Of a stretch of 64,000 nucleotides of DNA, positions 11,701 through 18,451 are shown in pieces. Location: positions 3,906,001 through 3,970,000 of the forward strand of contig NZ_FNTV01000001.1 in assembly GCF_900105965.1 (NCBI RefSeq). Reading direction: 5' to 3'. How positions within the stretch are numbered: the first letter of the stretch is position 1; each line of letters begins with the position of its first letter. Origin of the DNA: Arthrobacter alpinus. GTDB lineage: Bacteria; Actinomycetota; Actinomycetes; Actinomycetales; Micrococcaceae. The notes under the pieces were generated by a model. It worked only from the letters and a program-made list of their open reading frames with translations. It was not told the origin of the DNA and did no database searches. A program made the translations under genes and the position numbers.

Positions 11701-11787
11701 ATTGCGGGCATTTCACTTGCCGCCGTTGGTGCCATGGTGCTGGGCATGATCCTGATTGGCCGCAGACGTGCCAAGGTCCGGCCCTAA
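5704..11787 (+). CDS. Giant secreted repeat protein with DUF11-like and DUF5979-like domains and a sortase-type tail
   Basis: A 2,027-residue exported surface protein. The start at 5704 (MRRRGRSK) has GGGGA close upstream and begins a signal peptide with a hydrophobic core and an AQA/AE-type cleavage site near residue 36; a GTG at 5620 is less likely. Residues ~37-1320 look like serial DUF11/adhesin-type beta domains, with repeated segments such as VTDQLPPGLEM and SNTGTGNLTGLNVKDMLPPG. From ~1323 come six tandem ~100-residue units, each opening with an early Lys and closing with a TN(D/T)F-type Asn strand, with one Glu and two Cys between. The C terminus has LGNTG (~1992), a hydrophobic helix and RRRAKVRP, resembling a noncanonical sortase signal. 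A role in adhesion or surface architecture is inferred. Confidence 0.85.
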   Translation: MRRRGRSKLATATRMLMAASLVLLGMGTALPAQAAELPASVGTISKSNDLSGKPLVPGQEFKYEILVTCAGITAECVNYTVTDQLPPGLEMTSLPQSTDTQIVSYDVVSGLLTVEFKLPLQHPAGTVGLPAGSPVSFELGMRLPLDSELLDGDTVSNTAVGSGDNFPDVQSTSDIIVSVPKVITPVATKSWSDGSAVAGTGEASTITLGVRNESTSSANVTSLSVTDDAAATFENFNFTSAAVESFPKGADTATLRVKTTAGWVDGGSLTAAGTFALPAGINPTDVIGTEVTFTNTAGAKLPYDATGGTVKLGMELRDTLRSTGAPLAPATKLTVNNCATPSAAETGGTAVSGTAVCAPYQVLPDTVIITGSKKFFADENGDWSKQNNEHAVQGQPSGVTATVDATNGSPFPVKEIVIIEPDPESPGEMDKVDLETVRFRPPAGATSVTLTVGYSSGAPVVKTYTIAELAAQGGVETILRSGSDVTQVKVSYSGVDTNGNPSIAEGAKAGLDLHGKLNDKVTADDVTDGIANCAAVKADDGRVDGQGTASGKACQSLPIEPPRTTGQGVKDVGQTSVPMGQPIPFTLNVKNNGNIAMANPVITDPPMNPDGTLMDGYANPFEQLKITAASISKAAALPNVAIELYVNGAWVPYVAGDANVADAKGVRATMAGSLPPGSAFTLNLVTERRPGIAESVTILNCFATGSGGVFTPGDPACAPAITTGPQDSAAALNKNIQPGTLPEYVPGLPTQYADVSVSIRNTGNLSAKTLRVTDADADFFDAVDFSAVKSVKFPKGANRVQIDVLTPTGWVVGTPSDKGILPAGVNPANVRGFQATFSHSSNGFVVTPCKSAAANSDTECIGTVAYTVSPRQTLRSNPAVKVPAVLENTASGQYWTTINAGGPVAVGEDVKATLTLTKGSSQLAVDKTPDTVVSAGAKAPFYLKVSNTGTGNLTGLNVKDMLPPGISFDETFVGDNGLPYKIRNVQIPASTPVLPTPAFIAETTGERVSALLWDFGKNADGSDFLFAPGSTFVIEIQVTLAPGSNAGDLVKNTMGATSTNPDLVCKGTEDADNVFGEGTYCIDSAQLTVKAGAFFQSRKWVAGTPSLGWYNTLTKAAVPVGGATCPAIDAGGVKYTAYPCVALVNPGDNFKYILRLVNSGTEAGTDMRVIDTFPSAGDKGIVGGQDRGTEWDKRPTLASEPKLTGPGTMTTLYSDKAAVCSKDLAMGGAGSTSEQCATGDWAAAYGPGVTAAQFRLAFDPKIGPGGLVDISFEMKSPMDVTAVSDPTVAWNSFAHAETTDRNGSPHVLPPTEPIKVGVALAYGDLTLVKKIGQNPSNLPVAGAEFTFHVTCEITPVGGVLATVWDKDYKVTSLAEVKVTGIPANSSCKVWEVDALGGFTDHGPEDPLTFVIKPGLGAPSVETATITNDFPDAVVALEKIVTGAAAQFAQDTYPMDLFCTFQGRPVDGYSPKKIQVPANDNRYVTAVPPGSRCHVVETDNGGATEVTYLPAKAGSTTESGSVTTASGNPVNVQVTNDFRAGSLSVNKETTGAGAPELAQGPFTFNVLCSFNGVDGVVDKTITILQGKVGQTTFTSEELTGLPAGASCVVTETDNGGADYTPDPVTVVVPDSDNAVVGFTGENANTFSAGTIGLAKVLDGDAASEDYATNALFSIMVTCQRDAVDSEGNPIRTTVLSQSVDIKGGETVAALMGADGKPVKLPVGTHCFGEETNAGGATSSSVDHNSFETAAIVEVQEDASVVQEMAITATNTFDYGQLELSKKLDGAAAGYVGEREFTLALTCQLDQGAEAATAVVKGREFTIKGGESITVEKLPVGAGCWVAETEAGGASSVSIDHNDAATAAVVGAEGTVTLTVANTFDAGLLTVSKKVVNGGAGPYSFELVCTTGQGAVALAPGDAAFNLKGGESRTVSVPNGAACAVTERDVPAGAAVTYTASSGSTDGTVAVATEANVQVTNTFKVAPVVADPGMDVQLGNTGANGIAGISLAAVGAMVLGMILIGRRRAKVRP

Positions 11788-11810
11788 CGCCTGATCCCGC
11801 CTCCAACCAA

Positions 11811-11853
11811 GACGCGGCCACCTGGGAGCCTTAGCTTCCCGGTGGCCGCGTCT
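11811..11853 (+). terminator. Terminator after the giant surface protein gene
   Basis: GACGCGGCCACC pairs with GGTGGCCGCGTC, with an inner GGGAGCC/CTTCCC-type pairing. Only a short TCTTTCC follows, so the U-tract is modest. Confidence 0.75.
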
Positions 11854-11969
11854 TTCCTATGTCCTCGTGGAGTGCCAGCCCAATGGGGTATGTAGTGTGG
11901 GGGAGTGGGGTGCGGCGGAAAACGCCGCCGGCGCCCGGTACATAGTGTGAACGAAGGTAGGGAACTGTC

Positions 11970-12635
11970 ATGACCAAAGTGATGATTATTGGCGGACACG
12001 GAAAGATCGCCCTCTTGCTGGCGCCGCTGTTGAAACAAGCAGGAGTTGAGGTCACCTCGGTGATTCGCAACGCTGCACATATCGATGATGTGGCGGCAGC
12101 GGGTGCCACGCCCGTGGTGCACGACGTCGCTTCTTCCTCGGTTGACGAACTCGCCGACCTCTTTGCCGGCCAGGACGCAATCATTTGGTCCGCCGGGGCA
12201 GGCGGCGGCAGTGCCGAACGGACTTATGCCGTGGACAGGGACGCCGCCATCGCCTCCATGGACGCCGCCGTGCAGGCTGGGATTCCGCGCTACATCATGG
12301 TCTCCTACCTGGGAGCCGGCACGGATCACGGAGTGCCGCCGGAGAACGGCTTCTTTGCCTACGCCGAAGCCAAGGCTGCCGCCGATGCCCACCTGCGGAC
12401 ACTGAGCGCACTGGCATGGACCATCCTGGCGCCCGGGGCACTCACGCTGGATGCGCCGTCGGGCTTGGTCGATCCAACGCCAGCGGTGGACCGGGATCCG
12501 GCCGACGCTGGCAAGACCTCCCGAGCCAATGTCGCGCTCATGGCTGCTGCCGTGCTTGAACACCCCAAGACCATCATGCGCACCGTGGAGTTCAGCGACG
12601 GGCAGACGTCAATAGCGAAGGTCCTCACGCCGTAA
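11970..12635 (+). CDS. NAD(P)-binding oxidoreductase (atypical SDR / NAD(P)H-binding family)
   Basis: A 221-residue cytoplasmic protein with a Rossmann fold. It opens with MTKVMIIGGHGKIA, a GxxGxxG-type nucleotide loop, and later shows YIMVSYLGAG and the partial YAEAKAAAD helix of atypical short-chain dehydrogenases. Relatives include NmrA/YwnB-like reductases or sugar-epimerase-like proteins with unclear substrates. AAGGTAGGGA precedes the ATG. The antiporter gene starts 10 bases after its stop, so the two may be coupled. Confidence 0.85.
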   Translation: MTKVMIIGGHGKIALLLAPLLKQAGVEVTSVIRNAAHIDDVAAAGATPVVHDVASSSVDELADLFAGQDAIIWSAGAGGGSAERTYAVDRDAAIASMDAAVQAGIPRYIMVSYLGAGTDHGVPPENGFFAYAEAKAAADAHLRTLSALAWTILAPGALTLDAPSGLVDPTPAVDRDPADAGKTSRANVALMAAAVLEHPKTIMRTVEFSDGQTSIAKVLTP

Positions 12636-12645
12636 AGTAAAAGGC

Positions 12646-14217
12646 GTGGAACAGCTCGTATTGATTATTGGTCTCTTGTTCGCCACCGTGGTTGCCGTCG
12701 GTTTGGGGGACAAGCTGCGTCTGCCCTATCCGGTGCTCATGCTCATCATGGCTGGCGCGCTGACGTTCATCCCCGGTTTTCCGGACTTGAGGATCGATCC
12801 CGAGCTGATCCTGCCTATTTTCTTGCCGCCGCTGCTTTTTGCCACGGCACAAAAGAGTTCGTGGTCGGTCTTTAGGATCCGTTGGCGCACCATCATCATG
12901 TTGGCGATCGCCCTTGTGGTGGTATCCACCGCGTTGGTGGCCGGAGCTGCTTGGCTGCTGATCCCCGGCATCGGCATCCCGGCGGCCCTGGCTTTGGGCG
13001 CCATGGCAGCCCCGCCGGACCCCGTAGCGGTGGAATCGGTGGCTACCCGCGTTCATATGCCCCGGCGCTTGATCACCGTCCTGCAAAGCGAGGGCCTGTT
13101 CAACGACGCCGCCGCAATCGTGATCTTCCAGGCCGCCGTCGCAGCCGCCATGGACGGCCAGCCCTTCGGCTTGGGTGTGGTGGGGAAGTTTGTGCTGGGA
13201 GCGGTTGTCGCCGTCGCGGTGGGCCTGCTCATGGGGCGGGTGACGAGTTTGATCACCAAACTGATCACCTCTTCCGTGGCTCGCAGCGCAGTGACCCTGG
13301 TGGTTCCTTTTGTGGCGTACATCCTTGCCGAGGAGGTTCATGCCTCAGGTGTTATTGCCGTGGTGGTGACGGCGTTGGAGATCAAGCGCCATGCCCGGGC
13401 GGAGGACGCCACTGAACGCATCACCCGTGCGGCCTTCTGGGACGTTGTGGAGTTGCTTGTGACGGGCCTTGCCTTTGGTTTGGTGGGGTTGGAGGTCCGT
13501 GAGGTCATCCGCGAAGAGGGTGCAGCCATTTGGGGCATGCTCCCCATGGCCATCAGCATCAGTGTTTTGGTCATCTTGACCCGCTTCCTGTGGTTTGCCA
13601 TGATGGCGCTGCTGTCCAGAAAACGCGACGGCGATCTCCCTCCCACGAGCCTGAAGGATGTCATCATCCTTTCCTGGTGCGGTATGCGCGGGCTGGCCAC
13701 CTTGGCGCTGGCCTTGGCGTTGCCTACGGTCTTGCCCTCTGGTGAAGCGTTCCCCGGCCGGCATGAAATCATCGTTGCCGCTTGTGCCGTCCTGCTGACC
13801 ACGTTGGTGCTGCCGGGGCTTACCCTCCCGTGGCTCATGCGCGTGCTCAAGGCAACGGACGACGGCGTCGAGGAACGTGAAGCGGCCAAACTCCTGGCCC
13901 TGCGTGCCCAGGAAGCGGCCGTCGCGGCGCTGAAGGACAATGAGGTCATCAAGAATTTGCCGCCGGAAAAGATCGCTCTCGTCAAGGCCCGCATGCAGCG
14001 GCTGCAGGCCGAACTCCTTGACGGCAGTCTCAAAAATGAAGGCCAGGCCGAACGCCGCCGTCGCGGCCGTGAACTGGCCATAGCCGTGCAAACCATTGCG
14101 CTCGACGCAGCCCGGGCCGAGGTGCTGATGGCACGCAACGAACCGGAGACCGATCCGGAGGTCGCAGACCGCGTCCTGCGCCAACTGGATCTCCGCACCA
14201 TGATCATGCCGGACTGA
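12646..14217 (+). CDS. Na+/H+ antiporter, CPA1 (NhaP) family
   Basis: A 523-residue monovalent cation/proton antiporter with about twelve membrane helices in the first ~400 residues. Family marks are LPPLLFA near residue 60, APPDPVAVESV near 120 and SEGLFNDAAAIVIF near 145, which contains the Asn-Asp ion-binding pair. The last ~120 residues form a charged cytoplasmic helical tail. Translation starts at GTG 12646; TAAAGT lies 7 bases upstream and overlaps the previous stop codon, so a leaderless transcript is possible. It should export Na+ and help control pH. Confidence 0.92.
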   Translation: MEQLVLIIGLLFATVVAVGLGDKLRLPYPVLMLIMAGALTFIPGFPDLRIDPELILPIFLPPLLFATAQKSSWSVFRIRWRTIIMLAIALVVVSTALVAGAAWLLIPGIGIPAALALGAMAAPPDPVAVESVATRVHMPRRLITVLQSEGLFNDAAAIVIFQAAVAAAMDGQPFGLGVVGKFVLGAVVAVAVGLLMGRVTSLITKLITSSVARSAVTLVVPFVAYILAEEVHASGVIAVVVTALEIKRHARAEDATERITRAAFWDVVELLVTGLAFGLVGLEVREVIREEGAAIWGMLPMAISISVLVILTRFLWFAMMALLSRKRDGDLPPTSLKDVIILSWCGMRGLATLALALALPTVLPSGEAFPGRHEIIVAACAVLLTTLVLPGLTLPWLMRVLKATDDGVEEREAAKLLALRAQEAAVAALKDNEVIKNLPPEKIALVKARMQRLQAELLDGSLKNEGQAERRRRGRELAIAVQTIALDAARAEVLMARNEPETDPEVADRVLRQLDLRTMIMPD

Positions 14218-14284
14218 TCCCCGCTTCCTCCCAAAGCTCGCACCTCGCTTCGGGGCCCCGCCACACCCTCGTTTTGGACGTAGG

Positions 14285-14333
14285 AAAAGCAGCGTTGGCG
14301 ACTTGGCGTTCCAAGTCGCCAACGCTGCTTTTT
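14285..14333. terminator. Bidirectional terminator between the antiporter gene and the organosulfur operon
   Basis: A long perfect palindrome (AAAAGCAGCGTTGGCGACTT and its complement around a short loop) has T-runs on both sides. It sits between convergent genes and can end both transcripts. Confidence 0.88.
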
Positions 14334-14342
14334 CGCGGCGTC

Positions 14343-15686
14343 TCAGGCGGACAGGGCTTGGGATCCCCGTCCAGCCAGTGTTGCCTCCGGGCGGGCCAAG
14401 CCGTAGTGCTCCCGCAGGGTCCGGCCGGTGTACTCGGTACGGAACAACCCGCGATCCTGCAGGAGGGGAACCACCTTGTCCACAAAGTCATCCAGCCCGG
14501 CCGGGAACGTTGGCGGCATGATGTTGAACCCGTCCGCCGCCCCCGTGGTAAACCACAGCTCAATCTCGTCGGCCACCTGGGCAGGAGTTCCGATGAAGGT
14601 GAAATGACCTCGGGCACCAGCCAGCTTTTCTGTCAGCTCACGGATGGTGAGCGACTCCTTCCGGGCGACGTCAACGATCAACTTCTTGCGACTTTGGGCG
14701 CCGTCCGTTTCGGCGGGAAGCTCCGGCAACTGTGCATCCAAGGAATACCCGGACAGGTCAAAGTCCAGCTGCTGTGAGAGCTGATGCACACCGTAGTCAG
14801 GGTTGGCCAGGGAATTGAGGTAATCGTATTTTTCCTGCGCCTCCTGCTCCGTTTCCCCGATGTAGGCGCTGATGCCAGGGAGGATCAACAACTCGTCACG
14901 GGAACGCCCAAAGGCGCCCAGGCGCCCCTTGAGGTCTGCATAAAACTCCCGCGCGGACTCAACGCTCAGATGTGCCGTGAACACCGCCTCGGCGTGGCGG
15001 GCGGCAAACTCCTTGCCTGCCTCACTGGACCCTGCCTGAACGAGCAGCGGATGGCCTTGAACCGGGCGCGGCAGATTGAGCGGACCCCGCACCTGAAAGT
15101 GTTTGCCTTGATGATTGATCTCGTGGATCTTGTCCGGGTCGCTGTAGATGCCTGTGGCTTGGTCGGCCACCACTGCATCATCTGCCCAGCTGTCCCAGAG
15201 CGCCTTGGCGGTGTCCAGGAATTCATGTGCCCTTTCGTAGCGCAGGGAATGGGCTGGCCGGTCCGCAAGATTGAAATTCTTCGCTTCGCCCTGCCCGGCA
15301 GAGGTGACGATGTTCCACCCTGCCCGACCACCACTGATCCGGTCCACGGAAGCAAATGCCCGGGCCAGCGAATACGGCTGGTTATACGTGGTGGAGGCCG
15401 TGGCGATCAGTCCGATCCGCTCGGTGGCCGTAGCCAGCGCCGAGAGCAGCGTCAGCGGCTCAAAAGAGCTGTAGGCGTTGTACTGGATGTTGCTTGAGAT
15501 GGCCAGGCCGTCGGCCAAAAACAGCGAATCCAGCTTGCCGCGTTCTGCCGTCTTGGCGATGGTGAGGTAGTGCTCAATGTCCTGTTCCGCCAAGGGATTC
15601 ACATCCGGGTGGCGCCAAGACGCCTCGTGGTGGCCTGTGCCGTGGACAAAGGCGTTCAGGTGCAGTTCGCGTTTTTGCGTGGCCAT
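14343..15686 (-). CDS. LLM-class FMN-dependent monooxygenase (NtaA/SnaA/DszA family)
   Basis: A 447-residue flavin monooxygenase expected to use FMNH2 supplied by a separate reductase. Early HLNAFVHGTGHHEASW, DSLFLADGLA and later GRAGWNIVTSAG and GKHFQVRGPLNLPRP are characteristic of the NtaA/SnaA/DszA branch of bacterial luciferase-like enzymes. Relatives cleave sulfones, sulfonates or aminopolycarboxylates. It is the last gene of a five-gene minus-strand operon and starts 2 bases after the TauD-like gene stops. The ABC importer and dioxygenase favour an organosulfur substrate, but that is an inference. Confidence 0.9.
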   Translation of the reverse strand: MATQKRELHLNAFVHGTGHHEASWRHPDVNPLAEQDIEHYLTIAKTAERGKLDSLFLADGLAISSNIQYNAYSSFEPLTLLSALATATERIGLIATASTTYNQPYSLARAFASVDRISGGRAGWNIVTSAGQGEAKNFNLADRPAHSLRYERAHEFLDTAKALWDSWADDAVVADQATGIYSDPDKIHEINHQGKHFQVRGPLNLPRPVQGHPLLVQAGSSEAGKEFAARHAEAVFTAHLSVESAREFYADLKGRLGAFGRSRDELLILPGISAYIGETEQEAQEKYDYLNSLANPDYGVHQLSQQLDFDLSGYSLDAQLPELPAETDGAQSRKKLIVDVARKESLTIRELTEKLAGARGHFTFIGTPAQVADEIELWFTTGAADGFNIMPPTFPAGLDDFVDKVVPLLQDRGLFRTEYTGRTLREHYGLARPEATLAGRGSQALSA

Positions 15687-15688
15687 GG

Positions 15689-16627
15689 CTAGTTCACCGG
15701 CGCAATCACCGAGTAGGAAGCGGACTCGCCCTGCAGCGACTGGCTGGGCTGACCGGTGATGCCCACGGGGATCTCGCCGGCAATTGTGACGCGGTTCAGC
15801 GTGCGGGGTGCGCCGTCGTAATTGTCAGGGGCGTAGTGCTGGGTGATGCGGTTGTCGAAGAGCACCACCTGGTTGGGTTCCCAGTTCACGCGCACAATGT
15901 TCTCCGGACGGGTCACATAGGCCTGCAGCAGGCGGATGATGTCCTTGGATTCCGTATTGGAAAGTCCAACAATGCGCAGCCGTTGGGCAAAGCCGCCAAT
16001 GAACAGCCCCCGTTCACCCGTCAGCGGGTGGACGCGAACCACAGGATGTACGGATTCGAAGATCTCACGAGTGAATTCTGCCCGGCGCTCGGTGGCATTG
16101 GCGTGCTCAAGATTCTTGGGCACCGAGTAGTCGTAGTCGTTCGTGTGGACGGCCCACAAGGTATCGGCAAACGCCCTGAGCTCCTCCGGCAGGTCTTGAT
16201 AGGCCGCCGCCGAAGAAGCAATCAGTGTCTCGCCACCATACGGGGGCAGCGTAATGCTGCGCAGAGTGGATGCCTGTGGGGGATTGTGGACGAACGTGAC
16301 ATCTGTGTGCCAGGTGTTGGCGGAGCCGTTTTCGCTGTCCACGGGAAGGACGTTTGCGGCACCGTCCACCGAGGCCACCGTGGGGTGGGCCGCGGTCAGC
16401 GGGCCAAAGTAGCTCGCAAAGCGGACCTGGGCCTCATCCGTGGTGATGTTGGCTTCACGGAAAACCAGGGCCTTGTGTTCATTGAGCGCCGAGCGAATCG
16501 CGGCGACCTGGGCGGGGCGCAGCGGCGTGCTTAGATCCAGGCCGCGAATTTCGGCGCCAATCCGGCTACCGAGTTTGGAGAAGGCAAGAACTTCGGTGGA
16601 AACGGGTGTATCTGTAATGACTGACAT
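15689..16627 (-). CDS. TauD/TfdA-family 2-oxoglutarate-dependent dioxygenase
   Basis: A 312-residue Fe(II)/2-oxoglutarate dioxygenase. The iron site is visible as NTWHTDVTF (HxD) and, near the C terminus, ITQHYAPDNYDG followed by RTLNRVTI (distal His and the Arg that binds 2-oxoglutarate). TauD-type enzymes oxidise taurine or alkyl sulfates/sulfonates and release sulfite or sulfate. The ATG at 16627 is preceded by TAAGGAG on the minus strand. The frame stays open far upstream, but that extension overlaps the permease gene and is rejected. It lies between the permease and the flavin monooxygenase. Confidence 0.92.
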   Translation of the reverse strand: MSVITDTPVSTEVLAFSKLGSRIGAEIRGLDLSTPLRPAQVAAIRSALNEHKALVFREANITTDEAQVRFASYFGPLTAAHPTVASVDGAANVLPVDSENGSANTWHTDVTFVHNPPQASTLRSITLPPYGGETLIASSAAAYQDLPEELRAFADTLWAVHTNDYDYSVPKNLEHANATERRAEFTREIFESVHPVVRVHPLTGERGLFIGGFAQRLRIVGLSNTESKDIIRLLQAYVTRPENIVRVNWEPNQVVLFDNRITQHYAPDNYDGAPRTLNRVTIAGEIPVGITGQPSQSLQGESASYSVIAPVN

Positions 16628-16665
16628 GGAAAACTCCTTAGGGTCTGGGGTGCACATAGGGGTGT

Positions 16666-17556
16666 TTAAGAGTTGAAATTGGTCCGCCACCGGGAAAAGT
16701 GGCGTTCGGCCGCGACCAGCAGTCCATTCACCAGCAGTCCCAGCAAGGAGACCGTGAGGATGCCTGCGTACATTTGCGGAATGAGGAAACTGTTTTGGGC
16801 ATTCGTGATGAGATAGCCCAAGCCGGCCTTGGCTCCCACCATCTCGGCGGCGATCAGCACCAGGATGGCTGAGGTGCCGGCCATCCTGATTCCCGTGAAA
16901 ATGGTGGGAACGGCCGACGGCAGAATGACTTTCCGGAAGAGCGCCGGACTGCGAAGCCCCAGCGACCGGGCGGCACGGACCAGCAGCGGATCCACCGTGC
17001 GTACCCCCGCGATGGTGTTTAGGAGAACGGGGAAGAACGCCGCGAAGGCCACAATCGTGATCTTGGATTCCTCGCCGATTCCCAACAGGAGTGTGAAGAC
17101 CGGAAGCAGCGCCAGGGCTGCGGTGTTGCGGAACAGCTCCAGCAACGGGTTCAGGAAGGAATGCAGCGGACGGTACCAGGCAATGACCAGCCCCAAGGAA
17201 ATACCAAGAACGACGGCGATGCTGAAGCCAGCTGCCGATCGCGTCAGGCTGGCCGCCAAGTGACTTTGCAGCGCTCCCGTGGCGATGAGGTCTGCGCCGG
17301 CAATCAGCACCTCGTGTAAGGGTGGCAGGAAGACGCGGGTGGAATCGCTGGCCAGATAGCGCGGGCCCACCTCCCAGAAGGCCAGAAAGAGGAGTACTGC
17401 CGCCGATTTCCACAGCCAGGAACCGGCGGTGGTGACGGCTCGGCGCCAAGGCAGTGCCGCCGTCGTCCGTGTCTTTTCGGGGAGTTGCGAGGCAGGTGCC
17501 TCGGTGCGCGGCGAGGCCGTGGCTGTTCCCTTTGCTTGCGTCAGTAGGGCACTCAT
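16666..17556 (-). CDS. ABC transporter permease, SsuC/TauC type
   Basis: A 296-residue inner-membrane permease. A polar N-terminal ~45 residues is followed by about six helices. The EAA-type loop that docks the ATPase lies around RAARSLGLRSPALFRKVILP, near residue 190. Size and layout match sulfonate/nitrate/taurine (SsuC/TauC/NrtB) permeases. Its start overlaps the stop of the ATPase gene by one base, showing translational coupling. Confidence 0.92.
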   Translation of the reverse strand: MSALLTQAKGTATASPRTEAPASQLPEKTRTTAALPWRRAVTTAGSWLWKSAAVLLFLAFWEVGPRYLASDSTRVFLPPLHEVLIAGADLIATGALQSHLAASLTRSAAGFSIAVVLGISLGLVIAWYRPLHSFLNPLLELFRNTAALALLPVFTLLLGIGEESKITIVAFAAFFPVLLNTIAGVRTVDPLLVRAARSLGLRSPALFRKVILPSAVPTIFTGIRMAGTSAILVLIAAEMVGAKAGLGYLITNAQNSFLIPQMYAGILTVSLLGLLVNGLLVAAERHFSRWRTNFNS

Positions 17557-18449
17557 CAGGCGGCACTCCTTTGCTGGGTGGGTACTTCATCCGGGGCAGT
17601 CCCGTCCGGGAGGACCTTGCGGTGGCCGGCGTTCTGGGCGGCCTGGACCTCATCGTGGAGCAGCGACCAGACCTTGTGCCGGTGCTCGATGAATGTTGTG
17701 GTGGAACGGATATCGGCTTGTTGTTGCCTCTCGCCCAGATCAATGTCAACGATCGCCTTGAGCCGGCCGGGCCGGGAACTCAGGACGGCGACGCGTTGGC
17801 CCAGGTAGACGGCCTCATCGATCCCGTGGGTGATGAAGATAATGGTCTTGCCGGTCTCCTGCCAAATCCGCAGCAGCTCATCCTGGAGCTGTTCACGAGT
17901 CTGGGCATCCAGGGCCGCGAACGGTTCGTCCATCAAGAGGATGTCCGGTTCGTAGGCGAGACTGCGGGCGATCGCGACACGCTGTTTCATGCCGCCGGAG
18001 AGCTCGTGCGGGTATCTCTCGGCGAAACCGGTCAGGCCCACCAAATCAAGGTAATCATTAGCCTTGGCAGCACGCTGGCGGCGGTTCAGGCCGGATCCTT
18101 CCAACCCAATGGAAACGTTCGTTGCTGCCGTTCGCCAAGGGAACAGGGCGTATTGCTGGAAGACCACGGCGCGGTCCTGACCGGGGCCCGTGACCTCCTT
18201 GCCGTCCACGAGGACCTGGCCGGCGGCCGGCCGGGTCAAACCCGCCAGCAGATCAAGCAGAGTTGTTTTGCCGGAGCCGCTGGGGCCCACGATCGTCAGG
18301 AATTCTCCGGCCCTGACATCGAGGTTGAAGTCGTCCAGGACCACAAGGGAGCTGGTGCCGGTTGGCAGTCGGCCTGTGGTGGGGCTGCTTTTCGTGGCAC
18401 GGACGGTAAATGCCTGGCGAACATGACGGAGACTGATTTTCGCGGTCAT
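17556..18449 (-). CDS. ABC transporter ATP-binding protein, SsuB/TauB type
   Basis: A 297-residue ATPase that energises the permease next to it. Walker A is [12 protein letters not shown] near residue 55, the signature is LSGGMKQR near 150 and Walker B is [12 protein letters not shown] near 170; the switch His lies in FITHGIDEA. The family imports aliphatic sulfonates, taurine or nitrate. It sits 2 bases downstream of the binding-protein gene and overlaps the permease gene, so all three form one transcription unit. Confidence 0.93.
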   Translation of the reverse strand: MTAKISLRHVRQAFTVRATKSSPTTGRLPTGTSSLVVLDDFNLDVRAGEFLTIVGPSGSGKTTLLDLLAGLTRPAAGQVLVDGKEVTGPGQDRAVVFQQYALFPWRTAATNVSIGLEGSGLNRRQRAAKANDYLDLVGLTGFAERYPHELSGGMKQRVAIARSLAYEPDILLMDEPFAALDAQTREQLQDELLRIWQETGKTIIFITHGIDEAVYLGQRVAVLSSRPGRLKAIVDIDLGERQQQADIRSTTTFIEHRHKVWSLLHDEVQAAQNAGHRKVLPDGTAPDEVPTQQRSAA

Positions 18450-18451
18450 GG

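Noticed and set aside
16628..17749. N-terminal extension of the TauD-like dioxygenase frame through the permease gene
   Set aside because: The extension has unnatural composition, overlaps the permease entirely, and a good ribosome site precedes ATG 16627.
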